A stretch of DNA of 64,000 nucleotides from NCBI GenBank assembly GCA_021647205.1, contig JAKIVD010000005.1:62001-126000 (forward strand), read 5' to 3'. The stretch comes from Bacteroidales bacterium (GTDB lineage: Bacteria; Bacteroidota; Bacteroidia; Bacteroidales; F082). The notes under the pieces were generated by a model, which was given only the letters and a program-made list of their open reading frames with translations, was not told the DNA's origin and made no database searches. Of the stretch, positions 1-6,937 are shown one piece after another; positions within the stretch are counted from its first letter, which is position 1; every line of letters starts with the position of its first letter. A program made the translations under genes and the position numbers.

Positions 1-1083
1 AACATGGTTAATTCCATTGACATCTGGATCAATCCGCTGGCCAATCCTGACGGCACCTATGCCGGGGGTAACGAATCTGTTTTCGGGGCAACCCGTTACA
101 ATGCCAATTTTGTTGACCTGAACCGCAATTATCCCGACCCCGAAGACGGCCCCCACCCCGACGGCAATGCCTACCAGGCCGAAACACAGGCCTTCATGGA
201 TTTTGCCGATGCTCATCATTTCTCCCTTTCTGCTAATTTTCATGGAGGGGCTGAGGTAATTAACTATCCCTGGGATACCTGGGCAAAGCTCACTGCCGAC
301 AATGACTGGTGGGTCTATGTTTGCCGGCAATATGCTGATACGGCACAAGCTCACAGTCCGGCCGGCTATTTTACCGACCTGAACAATGGGATCACCAATG
401 GCTATGCCTGGTACGAAGTTGCCGGCGGCAGACAGGACTACATGAATTACGAACAACATTGCCGCGAAGTTACCGTCGAGCTTTCTGGATCCAAGCTGCC
501 CTCCCCCGTTCAGTTACCTGACTTCTGGGAATACAACTACCGCTCATTTCTGGATTATATGGAACAATCCCTGTTTGGTATCCGCGGGCTTGTTACCGAT
601 GCCCAGACAGGGGAAGCGGTTTATGCAGAAGTATTTATCGAAGGGCACGATGAAGATCAATCACAGGTGTACGCTAACCTGCCCACAGGAAATTACAACC
701 GTCTGATCTATTCGGGAAATTACACGGTTACTTATCGTTCCGGGGGCTATTTACCATTTGTGGTAAGCAATGTTGTGGTCGCAAATGACAGTACGACCAT
801 CGTCAATGTCCAGTTGGATTCGCTGGTCGGGCTGGACGAAGAAGAACAATCGACCGATGGGGTGCTTGTTTTTCCGAACCCTGCAAAAAACATGCTCAAT
901 ATCCACCTTACCGGCTTGGCAGAAGAAATTACATTGATCAGTGCGGGCGGACGGACATTCCTGCACACTGTCCCCACGACGGAGAACATCCGGATTGACC
1001 TGAGTAAATTCCCCAAAGGGGTTTACGTCCTGAATGTCAGGCTTGAAGGACGCACCGTTAACCAAAAAATCATGATTCAATAA
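1..1083 (+). CDS. Secreted M14 zinc carboxypeptidase with T9SS type A sorting domain (5' end outside window)
   Basis: C-terminal 361 codons of a zinc metallocarboxypeptidase that removes C-terminal residues from peptides outside the cell. The reading frame is open back to base 1, so the true start and the HxxE zinc ligands lie upstream. Visible family marks are NPDGT, the VDLNRN block, the third zinc-ligand region NFHGG followed by NYPWDTW, and the catalytic glutamate region VTVELS. A carboxypeptidase-regulatory-like beta sandwich follows (about residues 193-275), and the last 75 residues are a T9SS type A sorting domain (VFPNPAKNML start, KGVYVLNV near the end), which implies secretion by the type IX system and surface attachment. 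Family assignment is firm; substrate preference cannot be read. Confidence 0.9.
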   Translation, partial: NMVNSIDIWINPLANPDGTYAGGNESVFGATRYNANFVDLNRNYPDPEDGPHPDGNAYQAETQAFMDFADAHHFSLSANFHGGAEVINYPWDTWAKLTADNDWWVYVCRQYADTAQAHSPAGYFTDLNNGITNGYAWYEVAGGRQDYMNYEQHCREVTVELSGSKLPSPVQLPDFWEYNYRSFLDYMEQSLFGIRGLVTDAQTGEAVYAEVFIEGHDEDQSQVYANLPTGNYNRLIYSGNYTVTYRSGGYLPFVVSNVVVANDSTTIVNVQLDSLVGLDEEEQSTDGVLVFPNPAKNMLNIHLTGLAEEITLISAGGRTFLHTVPTTENIRIDLSKFPKGVYVLNVRLEGRTVNQKIMIQ

Positions 1084-1200
1084 TTTCCCCTTTCAATAAG
1101 AAGTCGGAAGACGACCGGGGTTTATACCCGTTTTTTCCTCGCTGCGGGCAATCGTGCTCATCAAGTTGGAAAAGGCACCCAGGTCAATACCAGGTAATTG

Positions 1201-1230
1201 AAAAAAGGGTCTGAAATTCAGACCCTTTTA
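1201..1230. terminator. Bidirectional intrinsic terminator
   Basis: A 7-bp stem GGGTCTG/CAGACCC (1207-1213 with 1219-1225) with a 5-nt loop has an A run before it and a T run after it. It can end the carboxypeptidase transcript on the plus strand, and it lies 43 nt beyond the 3' end of the minus-strand tRNA-Arg. Confidence 0.7.
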
Positions 1231-1272
1231 AGGTAAGCTTTGCTGTAACTTGTTGCGTTTCAGCACATCACG

Positions 1273-1346
1273 TGAACCCGAAGGGACTCGAACCCCTAAC
1301 CTCCTGATCCGTAGTCAGGTGCACTATCCAATTATGCTACGGGTCC
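1273..1346 (-). tRNA. tRNA-Arg (anticodon ACG)
   Basis: The minus strand folds into a complete cloverleaf of 74 nt. The acceptor stem is GGACCCG/CGGGTTC, the D stem GCAT/GTGC, the anticodon stem CCTGA/TCAGG with loop CTACGGA giving anticodon ACG, and the T stem AGGGG/CCCTT with loop TTCGAGT. The discriminator base is A. CCA is not encoded, so it must be added after transcription. An ACG anticodon would normally be edited to ICG and read CGU, CGC and CGA. Confidence 0.95.
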
Positions 1347-1383
1347 ATAATTTGGAGTGCAAAAGTACAAAGTTTTTCTATTA

Positions 1384-1436
1384 TTTCAACTTTCAACTTT
1401 CAACTTTCAACTTTTAACTTTCAACTTTCAACTTTC
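1384..1436. repeat. Tandem heptamer array TTTCAAC (7 copies)
   Basis: Seven back-to-back heptamers TTTCAAC (one variant TTTTAAC) occupy 1384-1432, followed by TTTC. The array ends 11 nt before the stop codon of the minus-strand permease gene. Two related arrays occur at 5785-5897 and 11678-11712, also at 3' ends of minus-strand genes. Confidence 0.9.
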
Positions 1437-1446
1437 CCCCCTCCCC

Positions 1447-2673
1447 TCACTCATACCGCAGTGCCCTGGCAGGTTCAATGCGCGAAATATACCAGGATGG
1501 GACAAGAAGCATCAGCAGGCAAATGACAAAAGTACCCAGGTTAAGCAGGAGGAAGTTTGTCAAGGACAATTCAACCGGTACAAAATCCATGTAGTAGTCT
1601 GCGGGTGACAACTTAATCAGATGGAAATTATTCTGGACAAAATAAAATCCCAGCCCGGCCACGTTTCCCCAAAGCATGCCTTTTGAAATGATAACGGCAG
1701 CCTTCAGCAAAAAAACTTTCCTGATGGAAGCGTTCGTCGCACCCAGTGCCTTGAGGATACCGACCATACTGGTGCGTTCCAGAATAATGATCAACAAGGT
1801 GGAAACCATTGTGATGCCGGCCACAAGAATCAGTAAAACAAGTACCACGGCCACATTCATGTCAAGCAGGTCCAGCCAGTTGAATATTTGCGGATATTCT
1901 TCTTTAACCGTGATCAGGTTCAGTTTGTAGGGGATTTCACGGTATAGCTGCTCAGCAACTTCGTCAAGCCTGTCGGGTTCCCGGATAAAAACCTCAATGC
2001 TTCCCACCTGATTTTCCTGCCAGTTGTTGAGCTTTTGCAGATGACGGATGTCGGCAATCAGGTAACGGCTGTCGAACTCTTCGAGGCTGGTCTTGAAAAT
2101 GCCGCTGATTTTGAATTTCCTGCCCCGTGCCTGCGATCGGTCACCACTCACAAACCACACCCGCAGTTCATCGCCGGTGGTCACTTTCAGCTTTGCAGAT
2201 AAGCTGGCTGAAATCAGCACCTCATTTGTTTTTTTGTCAGCACTTACGTCAGGGAAATGCCCATCAACAATACACCCATTCAAAAATTTCCGGTCAAAGT
2301 CGGTGCCAACACCTTTCACCACTACCCCCTGGATTTGCTCCCCTGTTTTAAGCACGCCTGCTTTTTTGGCAACAAACTGAACATGTTTGACTTCGGGATT
2401 CTTTGCCAGCTTTTCAACAAACTCCGGCTTGATGGTCAATGGTTGTTCTTCAAGCGAGGCATTATTGGTAAAGGGCACTATTTGCAGGTGTGCCGCAAAA
2501 CCAATTATTTTATCGCTGATGGTTTTTTTGAAACCTATGACAATGGCCACCGAAATGATCATAAGTGCAAGTCCCAATGCAATACTTATGTAGGAAATAC
2601 GGATGACCGGCTTGGAGAGCATATCCGTTTTTCCCCCCGAGATTTTTTTTGCTATGAAATATTCAAAACCCAA
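1447..2673 (-). CDS. LolC/LolE-type ABC transporter permease (FtsX/MacB_PCD family)
   Basis: About 408-aa integral membrane protein resembling the permeases that pull lipoproteins from the inner membrane in LolCDE systems. It has the family layout: an N-terminal FIAKKISGGK segment, one membrane segment (ISYISIALGLALMIISVAIVI), a large periplasmic domain, then three C-terminal FtsX-type membrane segments. I place the start at TTG 2673 (preceded by AGGA), because the protein then begins like LolC/E proteins and does not overlap the divergent gene at 2728; the open frame itself continues to 2988. ATG codons further in (MLSKP) are alternatives. No ATPase gene is adjacent. Lipoprotein export is a family-based inference; an antimicrobial or other MacB-like exporter role is possible. 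Confidence 0.8.
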   Translation of the reverse strand: MGFEYFIAKKISGGKTDMLSKPVIRISYISIALGLALMIISVAIVIGFKKTISDKIIGFAAHLQIVPFTNNASLEEQPLTIKPEFVEKLAKNPEVKHVQFVAKKAGVLKTGEQIQGVVVKGVGTDFDRKFLNGCIVDGHFPDVSADKKTNEVLISASLSAKLKVTTGDELRVWFVSGDRSQARGRKFKISGIFKTSLEEFDSRYLIADIRHLQKLNNWQENQVGSIEVFIREPDRLDEVAEQLYREIPYKLNLITVKEEYPQIFNWLDLLDMNVAVVLVLLILVAGITMVSTLLIIILERTSMVGILKALGATNASIRKVFLLKAAVIISKGMLWGNVAGLGFYFVQNNFHLIKLSPADYYMDFVPVELSLTNFLLLNLGTFVICLLMLLVPSWYISRIEPARALRYE

Positions 2674-2694
2674 AGTTCCTGGCGATAAAAAGTA

Positions 2695-2702
2695 TATTTT
2701 TG
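2695..2702 (+). promoter_or_regulatory. Candidate Bacteroidota -7 element for the muramidase gene
   Basis: TATTTTTG matches the TAnnTTTG -7 consensus of Bacteroidota housekeeping promoters and lies 25 nt upstream of the ATG at 2728. The -33 region (GTTC around 2675) is only a weak match. Confidence 0.4.
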
Positions 2703-2727
2703 ACAAAAGTAACAAAACCAAAGACCC

Positions 2728-3921
2728 ATGTACCCATTCAGGCTGACAGCTGTTGTTGCATTCCTCTTTTTTTCTCTTGCCGGTTTCGGCCAACACGAAA
2801 AACTTCAGATTGTGCCATCCGACCAGATTGTAAGCGGTGCACAAAACACAGCAGCTTATCTGCCCCTTTTGCAGGACAACAAAGTCGCAGTTGTTGCTAA
2901 CCACGCTTCGTTGATAGGCCAAACGCACCTTGTTGACAGCCTCAGAAGCCTTGGCGTAAACATTGTGAAGATATTCAGCCCGGAGCACGGGTTCCGTGGA
3001 ATTGCCGATGCCGGTGAAAAGGTGGAGAGCAAGTTTGACGCTGCAACTTCATTGCCACTTATTTCCCTTTACGGCGATCACAAAAAACCCACAAAGGATG
3101 ATTTGGCAGGGGCCGAACTCGTCGTGTTCGACCTCCAGGATGTCGGCGTCCGCTTTTTTACCTACATTTCCACTTTGACGTATGTGATGGAAGCCTGCGC
3201 CGAAAACAACATCCCGCTCATTGTTCTTGATCGTCCAAACCCCAATGGTTTTTATGTGGATGGCCCGGTACTTCAACCGGAGTTTACGTCATTCATCGGT
3301 TTACACCCGGTGCCGGTAGTGTACGGGATGACCATCGGTGAATATGCCCAAATGGTCAATGGCGAGGGCTGGCTGAAAGACAGCGTACGGTGTAATCTTA
3401 CCATCATCCCTTTACAGGGATACCGGCACGATATGATCGTGGACCTTCCGGTGAAACCCTCCCCCAACCTCCCCAACTGGCAGTCGGTTTACCTTTACCC
3501 TTCACTGGCTTTTTTCGAGGGAACGGTAATGAGTGTGGGCAGGGGAAGCGATTTCCCTTTTCAGTTGTACGGCCATCCGGAATTTCCGATGGGCACTTAC
3601 GAATTTGTTCCCGAAAGCAACGAAGGCAACAAACACCCCAAATATGAAGGGCAGCAGTGTTACGGCGCCAAATTGTTGCGCTATGCCGGAAGGTATCCTT
3701 ACAACCCCCGACTGTTGGCATTAAATTATCTGCACGACACCTACCGGTTTATGAGGTCAAAGGGCGAGTTCTTTAATGATTATTTTGAGCTGCTTGCCGG
3801 AAATAACGAGTTGCGCAAACAAATCGAAGAAGGAGTATCACTTCCCGAAATACGGTCCGGCTGGCAGAAAGACCTTGATGTTTTTATGGCAATAAGGAGA
3901 AAGTACTTGCTGTACGAGTAA
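2728..3921 (+). CDS. NamZ-like exo-beta-N-acetylmuramidase (DUF1343, GH171)
   Basis: 397-aa exported protein of the DUF1343 family, whose characterised member NamZ releases terminal MurNAc from peptidoglycan fragments. The first 22 residues form a signal peptide ending in GFGQ. Recognisable family blocks include VANHASLIGQTHLVD, KIFSPEHGFRG, ELVVFDLQDVGVRFFTYISTL split over about residues 125-150, and VLDRPNPN. Length is normal for the family, so the gene looks intact. It is transcribed divergently from the permease gene. Cell-wall recycling in the periplasm is the likely role, by homology only. Confidence 0.85.
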   Translation: MYPFRLTAVVAFLFFSLAGFGQHEKLQIVPSDQIVSGAQNTAAYLPLLQDNKVAVVANHASLIGQTHLVDSLRSLGVNIVKIFSPEHGFRGIADAGEKVESKFDAATSLPLISLYGDHKKPTKDDLAGAELVVFDLQDVGVRFFTYISTLTYVMEACAENNIPLIVLDRPNPNGFYVDGPVLQPEFTSFIGLHPVPVVYGMTIGEYAQMVNGEGWLKDSVRCNLTIIPLQGYRHDMIVDLPVKPSPNLPNWQSVYLYPSLAFFEGTVMSVGRGSDFPFQLYGHPEFPMGTYEFVPESNEGNKHPKYEGQQCYGAKLLRYAGRYPYNPRLLALNYLHDTYRFMRSKGEFFNDYFELLAGNNELRKQIEEGVSLPEIRSGWQKDLDVFMAIRRKYLLYE

Positions 3922-3932
3922 AACAATGGCAC

Positions 3933-3959
3933 AAAAAAAGACCGCCCATCCGGACGGCC
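3933..3959 (-). terminator. Intrinsic terminator for the small unknown gene
   Basis: On the minus strand a GC-rich hairpin CCGTCC-GGAT-GGGCGG is followed by seven T. It lies 27 nt after the stop codon of the minus-strand gene at 3986-4249. Confidence 0.65.
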
Positions 3960-3985
3960 ATTTCTAATTCCATGGAGCCAAAGTG

Positions 3986-4249
3986 CTAACTTTGTGAAAA
4001 CTTTTTCAGGTCGGAAAGTATTTTTTTATTGACTTTTCTGGGGTTTTTCTTTTTGAAGGCTTCCAGTTCCTTCAGGGCTATCACGCCATATTCGTACAGC
4101 CCTGAAGGGTTTTTGTCATAATCGTAGCTGCCGATACAATAGTCTAATTTCGATTTCAGGTCAAGATATTTTTCCATCCCGGGTTTTGCAAACACTTGTG
4201 AAGCCATCTGGCAGGCATTTCTGAATTTCTCTGTATTTTTCATTTCCAT
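3986..4249 (-). CDS. Small protein of unknown function (87 aa)
   Basis: Short, soluble, lysine-rich and probably helical protein with no signal peptide or membrane segment. I do not recognise the family. The start is placed at the ATG at 4249 (a second ATG lies at 4243); the frame extends upstream to 4279. It is single-standing, followed by its own terminator. The C-terminal third is strongly basic (ten lysines in about 30 residues), which could suit nucleic-acid binding, but nothing specific supports this. Confidence 0.55.
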   Translation of the reverse strand: MEMKNTEKFRNACQMASQVFAKPGMEKYLDLKSKLDYCIGSYDYDKNPSGLYEYGVIALKELEAFKKKNPRKVNKKILSDLKKFSQS

Positions 4250-4505
4250 TTTATTCTGTTTTAAAATTTGAAGGCGCAAATATAGAAGAGTTTAACAGCC
4301 CTGTTTCATTTTATCAAGAATTAAGCGTTAAATATCCAATTGACAAAGCCTACAATCTTTTCCATACGCTGATAGACGATGATTCAAACGATTGCAGACT
4401 TGACCAGGTAAAGCCGAATGTGTTACTTCCAAAATGACGGCCTGTTTTCAACAAGCAGGGGTTGCCGATATTTTTCTATATTCGTCCCATCAAAAAACCG
4501 AAACC

Positions 4506-4775
4506 ATGTGTCTTTCTTTACCAGGTAAAATACTCAGCATCGACGACAGTTCTGAGCTGCGGATGGCTGAAGTTGATTTTGGCGGCGTCAAACGCGAAGT
4601 GTGTGTGGAATGGGTACCCGAAGCGGTGATTGGTGATTATGTGCTCGCCCACGTGGGTACTGCACTGACAGTGCTTGACGAGGAGAGTGCCCGGGAAAGT
4701 ATCGCCGCCCTCACGGAATTAAGTAAAATACTGGAAGAAGAAGAGCGCAAACGCCCCTTAAACCTTCCTGAATGA
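4506..4775 (+). CDS. hypC: Hydrogenase maturation chaperone HypC/HupF
   Basis: 89-aa chaperone that carries the Fe(CN)2CO group, with HypD, to the hydrogenase large subunit. The protein begins MCLSLPGKIL, giving the essential cysteine at position 2, which fixes the start at 4506 rather than the upstream ATG at 4434. The small beta-barrel core is followed by an acidic helical tail. The stop codon overlaps the ATG of the sigma-54 activator gene (ATGA at 4772-4775), so the two are translationally coupled. It lies 2.4 kb upstream of hyaA. HypB, D, E and F are not in this window. Confidence 0.92.
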   Translation: MCLSLPGKILSIDDSSELRMAEVDFGGVKREVCVEWVPEAVIGDYVLAHVGTALTVLDEESARESIAALTELSKILEEEERKRPLNLPE

Positions 4776-5758
4776 ACAAGCTCCGGAGTGTCGCCATAAT
4801 TACGCAGGACGAGCAAATGCTCCGCTTAATCGATCGCATCAACAAGATTGCCGACTCGGACAGCAGTGTGCTGCTGATAGGAGAAACAGGTGTGGGCAAA
4901 GAAGTGTTTGCCGATTACATCCATCACCTGAGCAACCGTGGCCCTAACCCTTTTGTGAAAATCGGACTTGCCGCCCTCCCGCCCGAACTGCTCGAAAGTG
5001 AGCTTTTCGGTTTTGAAAAGGGATCGTTCACCAATGCCGACCACCAGAAAAAAGGCATGTTCGAGCTGGCACATACGGGCAGCATCTTACTTGATGACAT
5101 TGATGACACACCCTTGAAAACACAGGTCAAGCTGTTGCGTGTTCTTGAAACCAATGAGGTAAGGCATATCGGAGGAACCCAAGCCATTCCCGTTGATGTC
5201 AGGTTGATTTGCGCATCGAAAGTGGAAATCAAAGACATGGTCGAGCACAAGCTCTTCAGACAGGACCTGTATTACCGGATTAATATTGTACAAATCAGGA
5301 TACCGCCATTGCGGGAGCGGAAAGAGGACATCCCCTTGCTGATAGGGCATTTTCTGAAAAGGTTTGGGAAAGAAAAAAAACTGGGCATCTCAAAAACGGC
5401 TTTGGACCACCTGATGGGATATCACTGGCCGGGTAATGTGCGCGAACTGCGGAATGTAATTCAGCGTGCTTCTTTGTTTGCCGAAAACGACATTAAAGTA
5501 AGCGACCTCCCCGACGATTACCTGCAGATCGATCCCATCGAAAGGCTGATGAAAGCTTGCCATTCCTGCTTCACCAATAGTGGCATGCCTTTCCACAGCG
5601 TTATGCAATGCCTCGAAACAAGGCTGCTGAAAGAAGCTCTTGAACACAGCAAAGGAAACCAGAGCGAAGCTGCCAGGCGACTGGGGATGAAGCTTTCCAC
5701 CTTCAGGGACAAGATTAAAAAGGCGGACGATTGCCAACCGGAAACACCAATGACATGA
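4772..5758 (+). CDS. Sigma-54-dependent transcriptional activator (AAA+ and Fis-type HTH, no receiver domain)
   Basis: 328-aa bacterial enhancer-binding protein made of only an AAA+ domain (about 15-240) and a C-terminal Fis-type helix-turn-helix (about 284-315). Walker A is GETGVGKE at 37-44 and the arginine-finger region FRQDLYYR is at 162-169. Three normally invariant features differ: the sigma-54 contact loop GAFTGA reads GSFTNA (84-89), the Walker B acidic pair DE reads DD (108-109), and the switch asparagine (N64 of PspF) aligns with G65. With no receiver or sensory domain it must be controlled by another protein or by its level. Overlap with hypC and a -24/-12 promoter ahead of the hydrogenase operon suggest it controls hydrogenase expression (inference). 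Confidence 0.85.
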   Translation: MNKLRSVAIITQDEQMLRLIDRINKIADSDSSVLLIGETGVGKEVFADYIHHLSNRGPNPFVKIGLAALPPELLESELFGFEKGSFTNADHQKKGMFELAHTGSILLDDIDDTPLKTQVKLLRVLETNEVRHIGGTQAIPVDVRLICASKVEIKDMVEHKLFRQDLYYRINIVQIRIPPLRERKEDIPLLIGHFLKRFGKEKKLGISKTALDHLMGYHWPGNVRELRNVIQRASLFAENDIKVSDLPDDYLQIDPIERLMKACHSCFTNSGMPFHSVMQCLETRLLKEALEHSKGNQSEAARRLGMKLSTFRDKIKKADDCQPETPMT

Positions 5759-5784
5759 TAAGTCGGCCTCTTAACTTTTACCCC

Positions 5785-5897
5785 CAACTTTTCAACTTTT
5801 CAACTTTTCAACTTTGAACTTTCAACTTTGAACTTTCAACTTTGAACTTTCAACTTTGAACTTTCAACTTTGAACTTTCAACTTTGAACTTTCAACT
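5785..5897. repeat. Tandem array of alternating TTTCAAC/TTTGAAC heptamers
   Basis: About 113 bp. It begins with CAACTTTT-type octamers and settles into a 14-bp period (TTTCAAC then TTTGAAC, about six rounds). The C/G alternation makes adjacent units partly self-complementary (TTGAA/TTCAA). The array lies between the converging activator and HsmA-family genes and runs into the latter, supplying its stop codon. Confidence 0.9.
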
Positions 5898-6272
5898 TCT
5901 CATCCCCATAAACATCCCGCCAAAATAAGGCACCAGCCATATCAGCCAGACGACCAGACTGTAACGATGGAATTTTTTTCTTGCCTCCCGGCTTCCTTTT
6001 TTGGCTACACGGGTTGCCCAGATAGCGTGTACAAGCATCAGCCAAATGGCGATCTGGCCGGTCAGTGTGTGCAGTTCCAGCAAATCGAAACTCCCTTTCG
6101 ACAATTGATACATGGCAAAGGTTCCGGAGAAATCAAAAACAAGACCGGCCCAGAATGCAGCGACATGCCACATTTTAAGATAACGGGCATTCCGTTCAGC
6201 CCACACTCCCAGCGAATAAAAAAACAGTGCCAGTGTTATCAGAACAACCGACAGCAACAAGATTTCAGACAT
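5892..6272 (-). CDS. HsmA-family (TIGR03987-like) four-helix membrane protein
   Basis: 126-aa membrane protein with four hydrophobic segments, matching the pattern of the TIGR03987/HsmA family (LALFFYSLGVWAER near the N terminus, KMWHVAAFWAGLVFD next, and conserved HTLTGQIAIWLMLVHA). Biochemical function is unknown. The start is placed at ATG 6272, preceded by AGAGAAAG; the frame is open to 6338 but that part lacks family similarity. The last codons (Arg-Ser-stop) lie at the edge of the heptamer array, so the C terminus may have been reset by the repeat. Confidence 0.7.
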   Translation of the reverse strand: MSEILLLSVVLITLALFFYSLGVWAERNARYLKMWHVAAFWAGLVFDFSGTFAMYQLSKGSFDLLELHTLTGQIAIWLMLVHAIWATRVAKKGSREARKKFHRYSLVVWLIWLVPYFGGMFMGMRS

Positions 6273-6448
6273 CTTTCTCTTTTTTGATGTTTTTAGAAGC
6301 CAATCAGGACAAGCCCCTAAAAGAACCCGTGTGGCCAAAAATACGAAGTAATTCGCTGCAACATCTTTCAGGTCAAATTTTTAAATCTCATGCAGAAAAG
6401 TAACGGATCGTCAAGTTATAATTCCTGTGAATTTCCGCAATTCGTTCA

Positions 6449-6458
6449 CGGATATCCG
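6449..6458. promoter_or_regulatory. Palindrome, possible upstream activator site
   Basis: Perfect 10-bp palindrome CGGATATCCG about 125 nt upstream of the -24 element, a typical distance for a sigma-54 enhancer. Only position and symmetry support it. Confidence 0.25.
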
Positions 6459-6580
6459 CAAGTTGGGAAGTGCGGCTATTTAGAGACAATTTGAATTGCG
6501 ACAAGGCGGTAATTTTTATCTGCTGTTTCTCATCCCGTTATAGAGTTTTGACTTCCTGCTTCACGGTAATTATTAATTCT

Positions 6581-6596
6581 TGGAATAGTCATTGCC
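6581..6596 (+). promoter_or_regulatory. Sigma-54 (-24/-12) promoter of the hydrogenase operon
   Basis: TGGAATAGTCATTGCC has GG (6582-6583) and GC (6594-6595) separated by exactly 10 nt, and the TTGC of the -12 element, compared with consensus TGGCACGnnnnTTGCW. Transcription would start near 6607, 18 nt before the ATG at 6625. The gene for a sigma-54 activator lies 0.8 kb upstream. Confidence 0.7.
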
Positions 6597-6624
6597 TATA
6601 GGGAGCAACTATAAAATTTCCAAA

Positions 6625-6828
6625 ATGGAAAAAGCAACAATCCAATTTAAAGGTCAGGTTGCCGAACTCATGGAGCACAAAGGCAAGAGGCATGCTAAAA
6701 TTATCTGTGATACGGACAATTTACTCATCTCTATTGAGGATGTCAATCACCTTGAATTGGGTGGTGATATTACCATCGAAGGCGAGATCAGGATAAAGTC
6801 AATACAATTCGAACAAATGGAAACATAA
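6625..6828 (+). CDS. Small beta-rich protein of unknown function, first gene of the hydrogenase operon
   Basis: 67-aa soluble protein, probably a small beta barrel (alternating hydrophobic strands, GGDITIEGEIRIKSI near the end). I do not recognise the family; the fold pattern loosely recalls TOBE or HypC-type barrels, but it lacks the Cys2 of HypC. The start is ATG 6625 because the predicted transcript begins near 6607; an in-frame ATG at 6592 overlaps the -12 promoter element. It is 109 nt ahead of hyaA in the same transcript, so a role in hydrogenase assembly is plausible but unproven. Confidence 0.6.
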   Translation: MEKATIQFKGQVAELMEHKGKRHAKIICDTDNLLISIEDVNHLELGGDITIEGEIRIKSIQFEQMET

Positions 6829-6937
6829 AAAATGGCAGGATGGGGACCTTTATCATCCGGGAACTCAACAATACAACAACCAAACAGTCTAACCATAAAC
6901 ACAACGAAATAAACAGTTTAACATAAAACCCATCATT

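Larger units (their letters stand above)
6273..6624. other. Gene-free region upstream of the hydrogenase operon
   Basis: About 350 nt without a credible gene. It holds the sigma-54 promoter at 6581-6596 and, about 125 nt upstream of it, the palindrome CGGATATCCG at 6449-6458. The octamer-like strings TTCCGCAA (6434) and TCCGCAAG (6455) and two TTCACGG copies (6445, 6561) flank it. An activator-binding region would be expected here, but no single site stands out. Confidence 0.5.

Noticed and set aside
2674-2988. N-terminal extension of the LolC/E-type permease to 2988
   Set aside because: The extra 105 residues overlap the divergent muramidase gene and its promoter and do not resemble permease N termini; TTG 2673 gives a normal protein.
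3440-3480. C-rich string in the muramidase gene as another copy of the DUF559-associated repeat
   Set aside because: It encodes conserved protein, lacks the CCCTTTAGGAAAGGG hairpin, and only resembles the repeat by composition.
4385-4396. CAAACGATTGCA as a LacI operator upstream of hypC
   Set aside because: Isolated match far from the glucan locus; a similar string also lies inside the PPDK-like gene (about 32541-32553), so chance hits occur.
5785-5897. CRISPR array
   Set aside because: Units are 7-14 nt in direct tandem with no unique spacers and no cas genes nearby.
6592-6624. ATG 6592 as start of the first hydrogenase-operon gene
   Set aside because: It overlaps the -12 promoter element and would lie upstream of the predicted transcript start.
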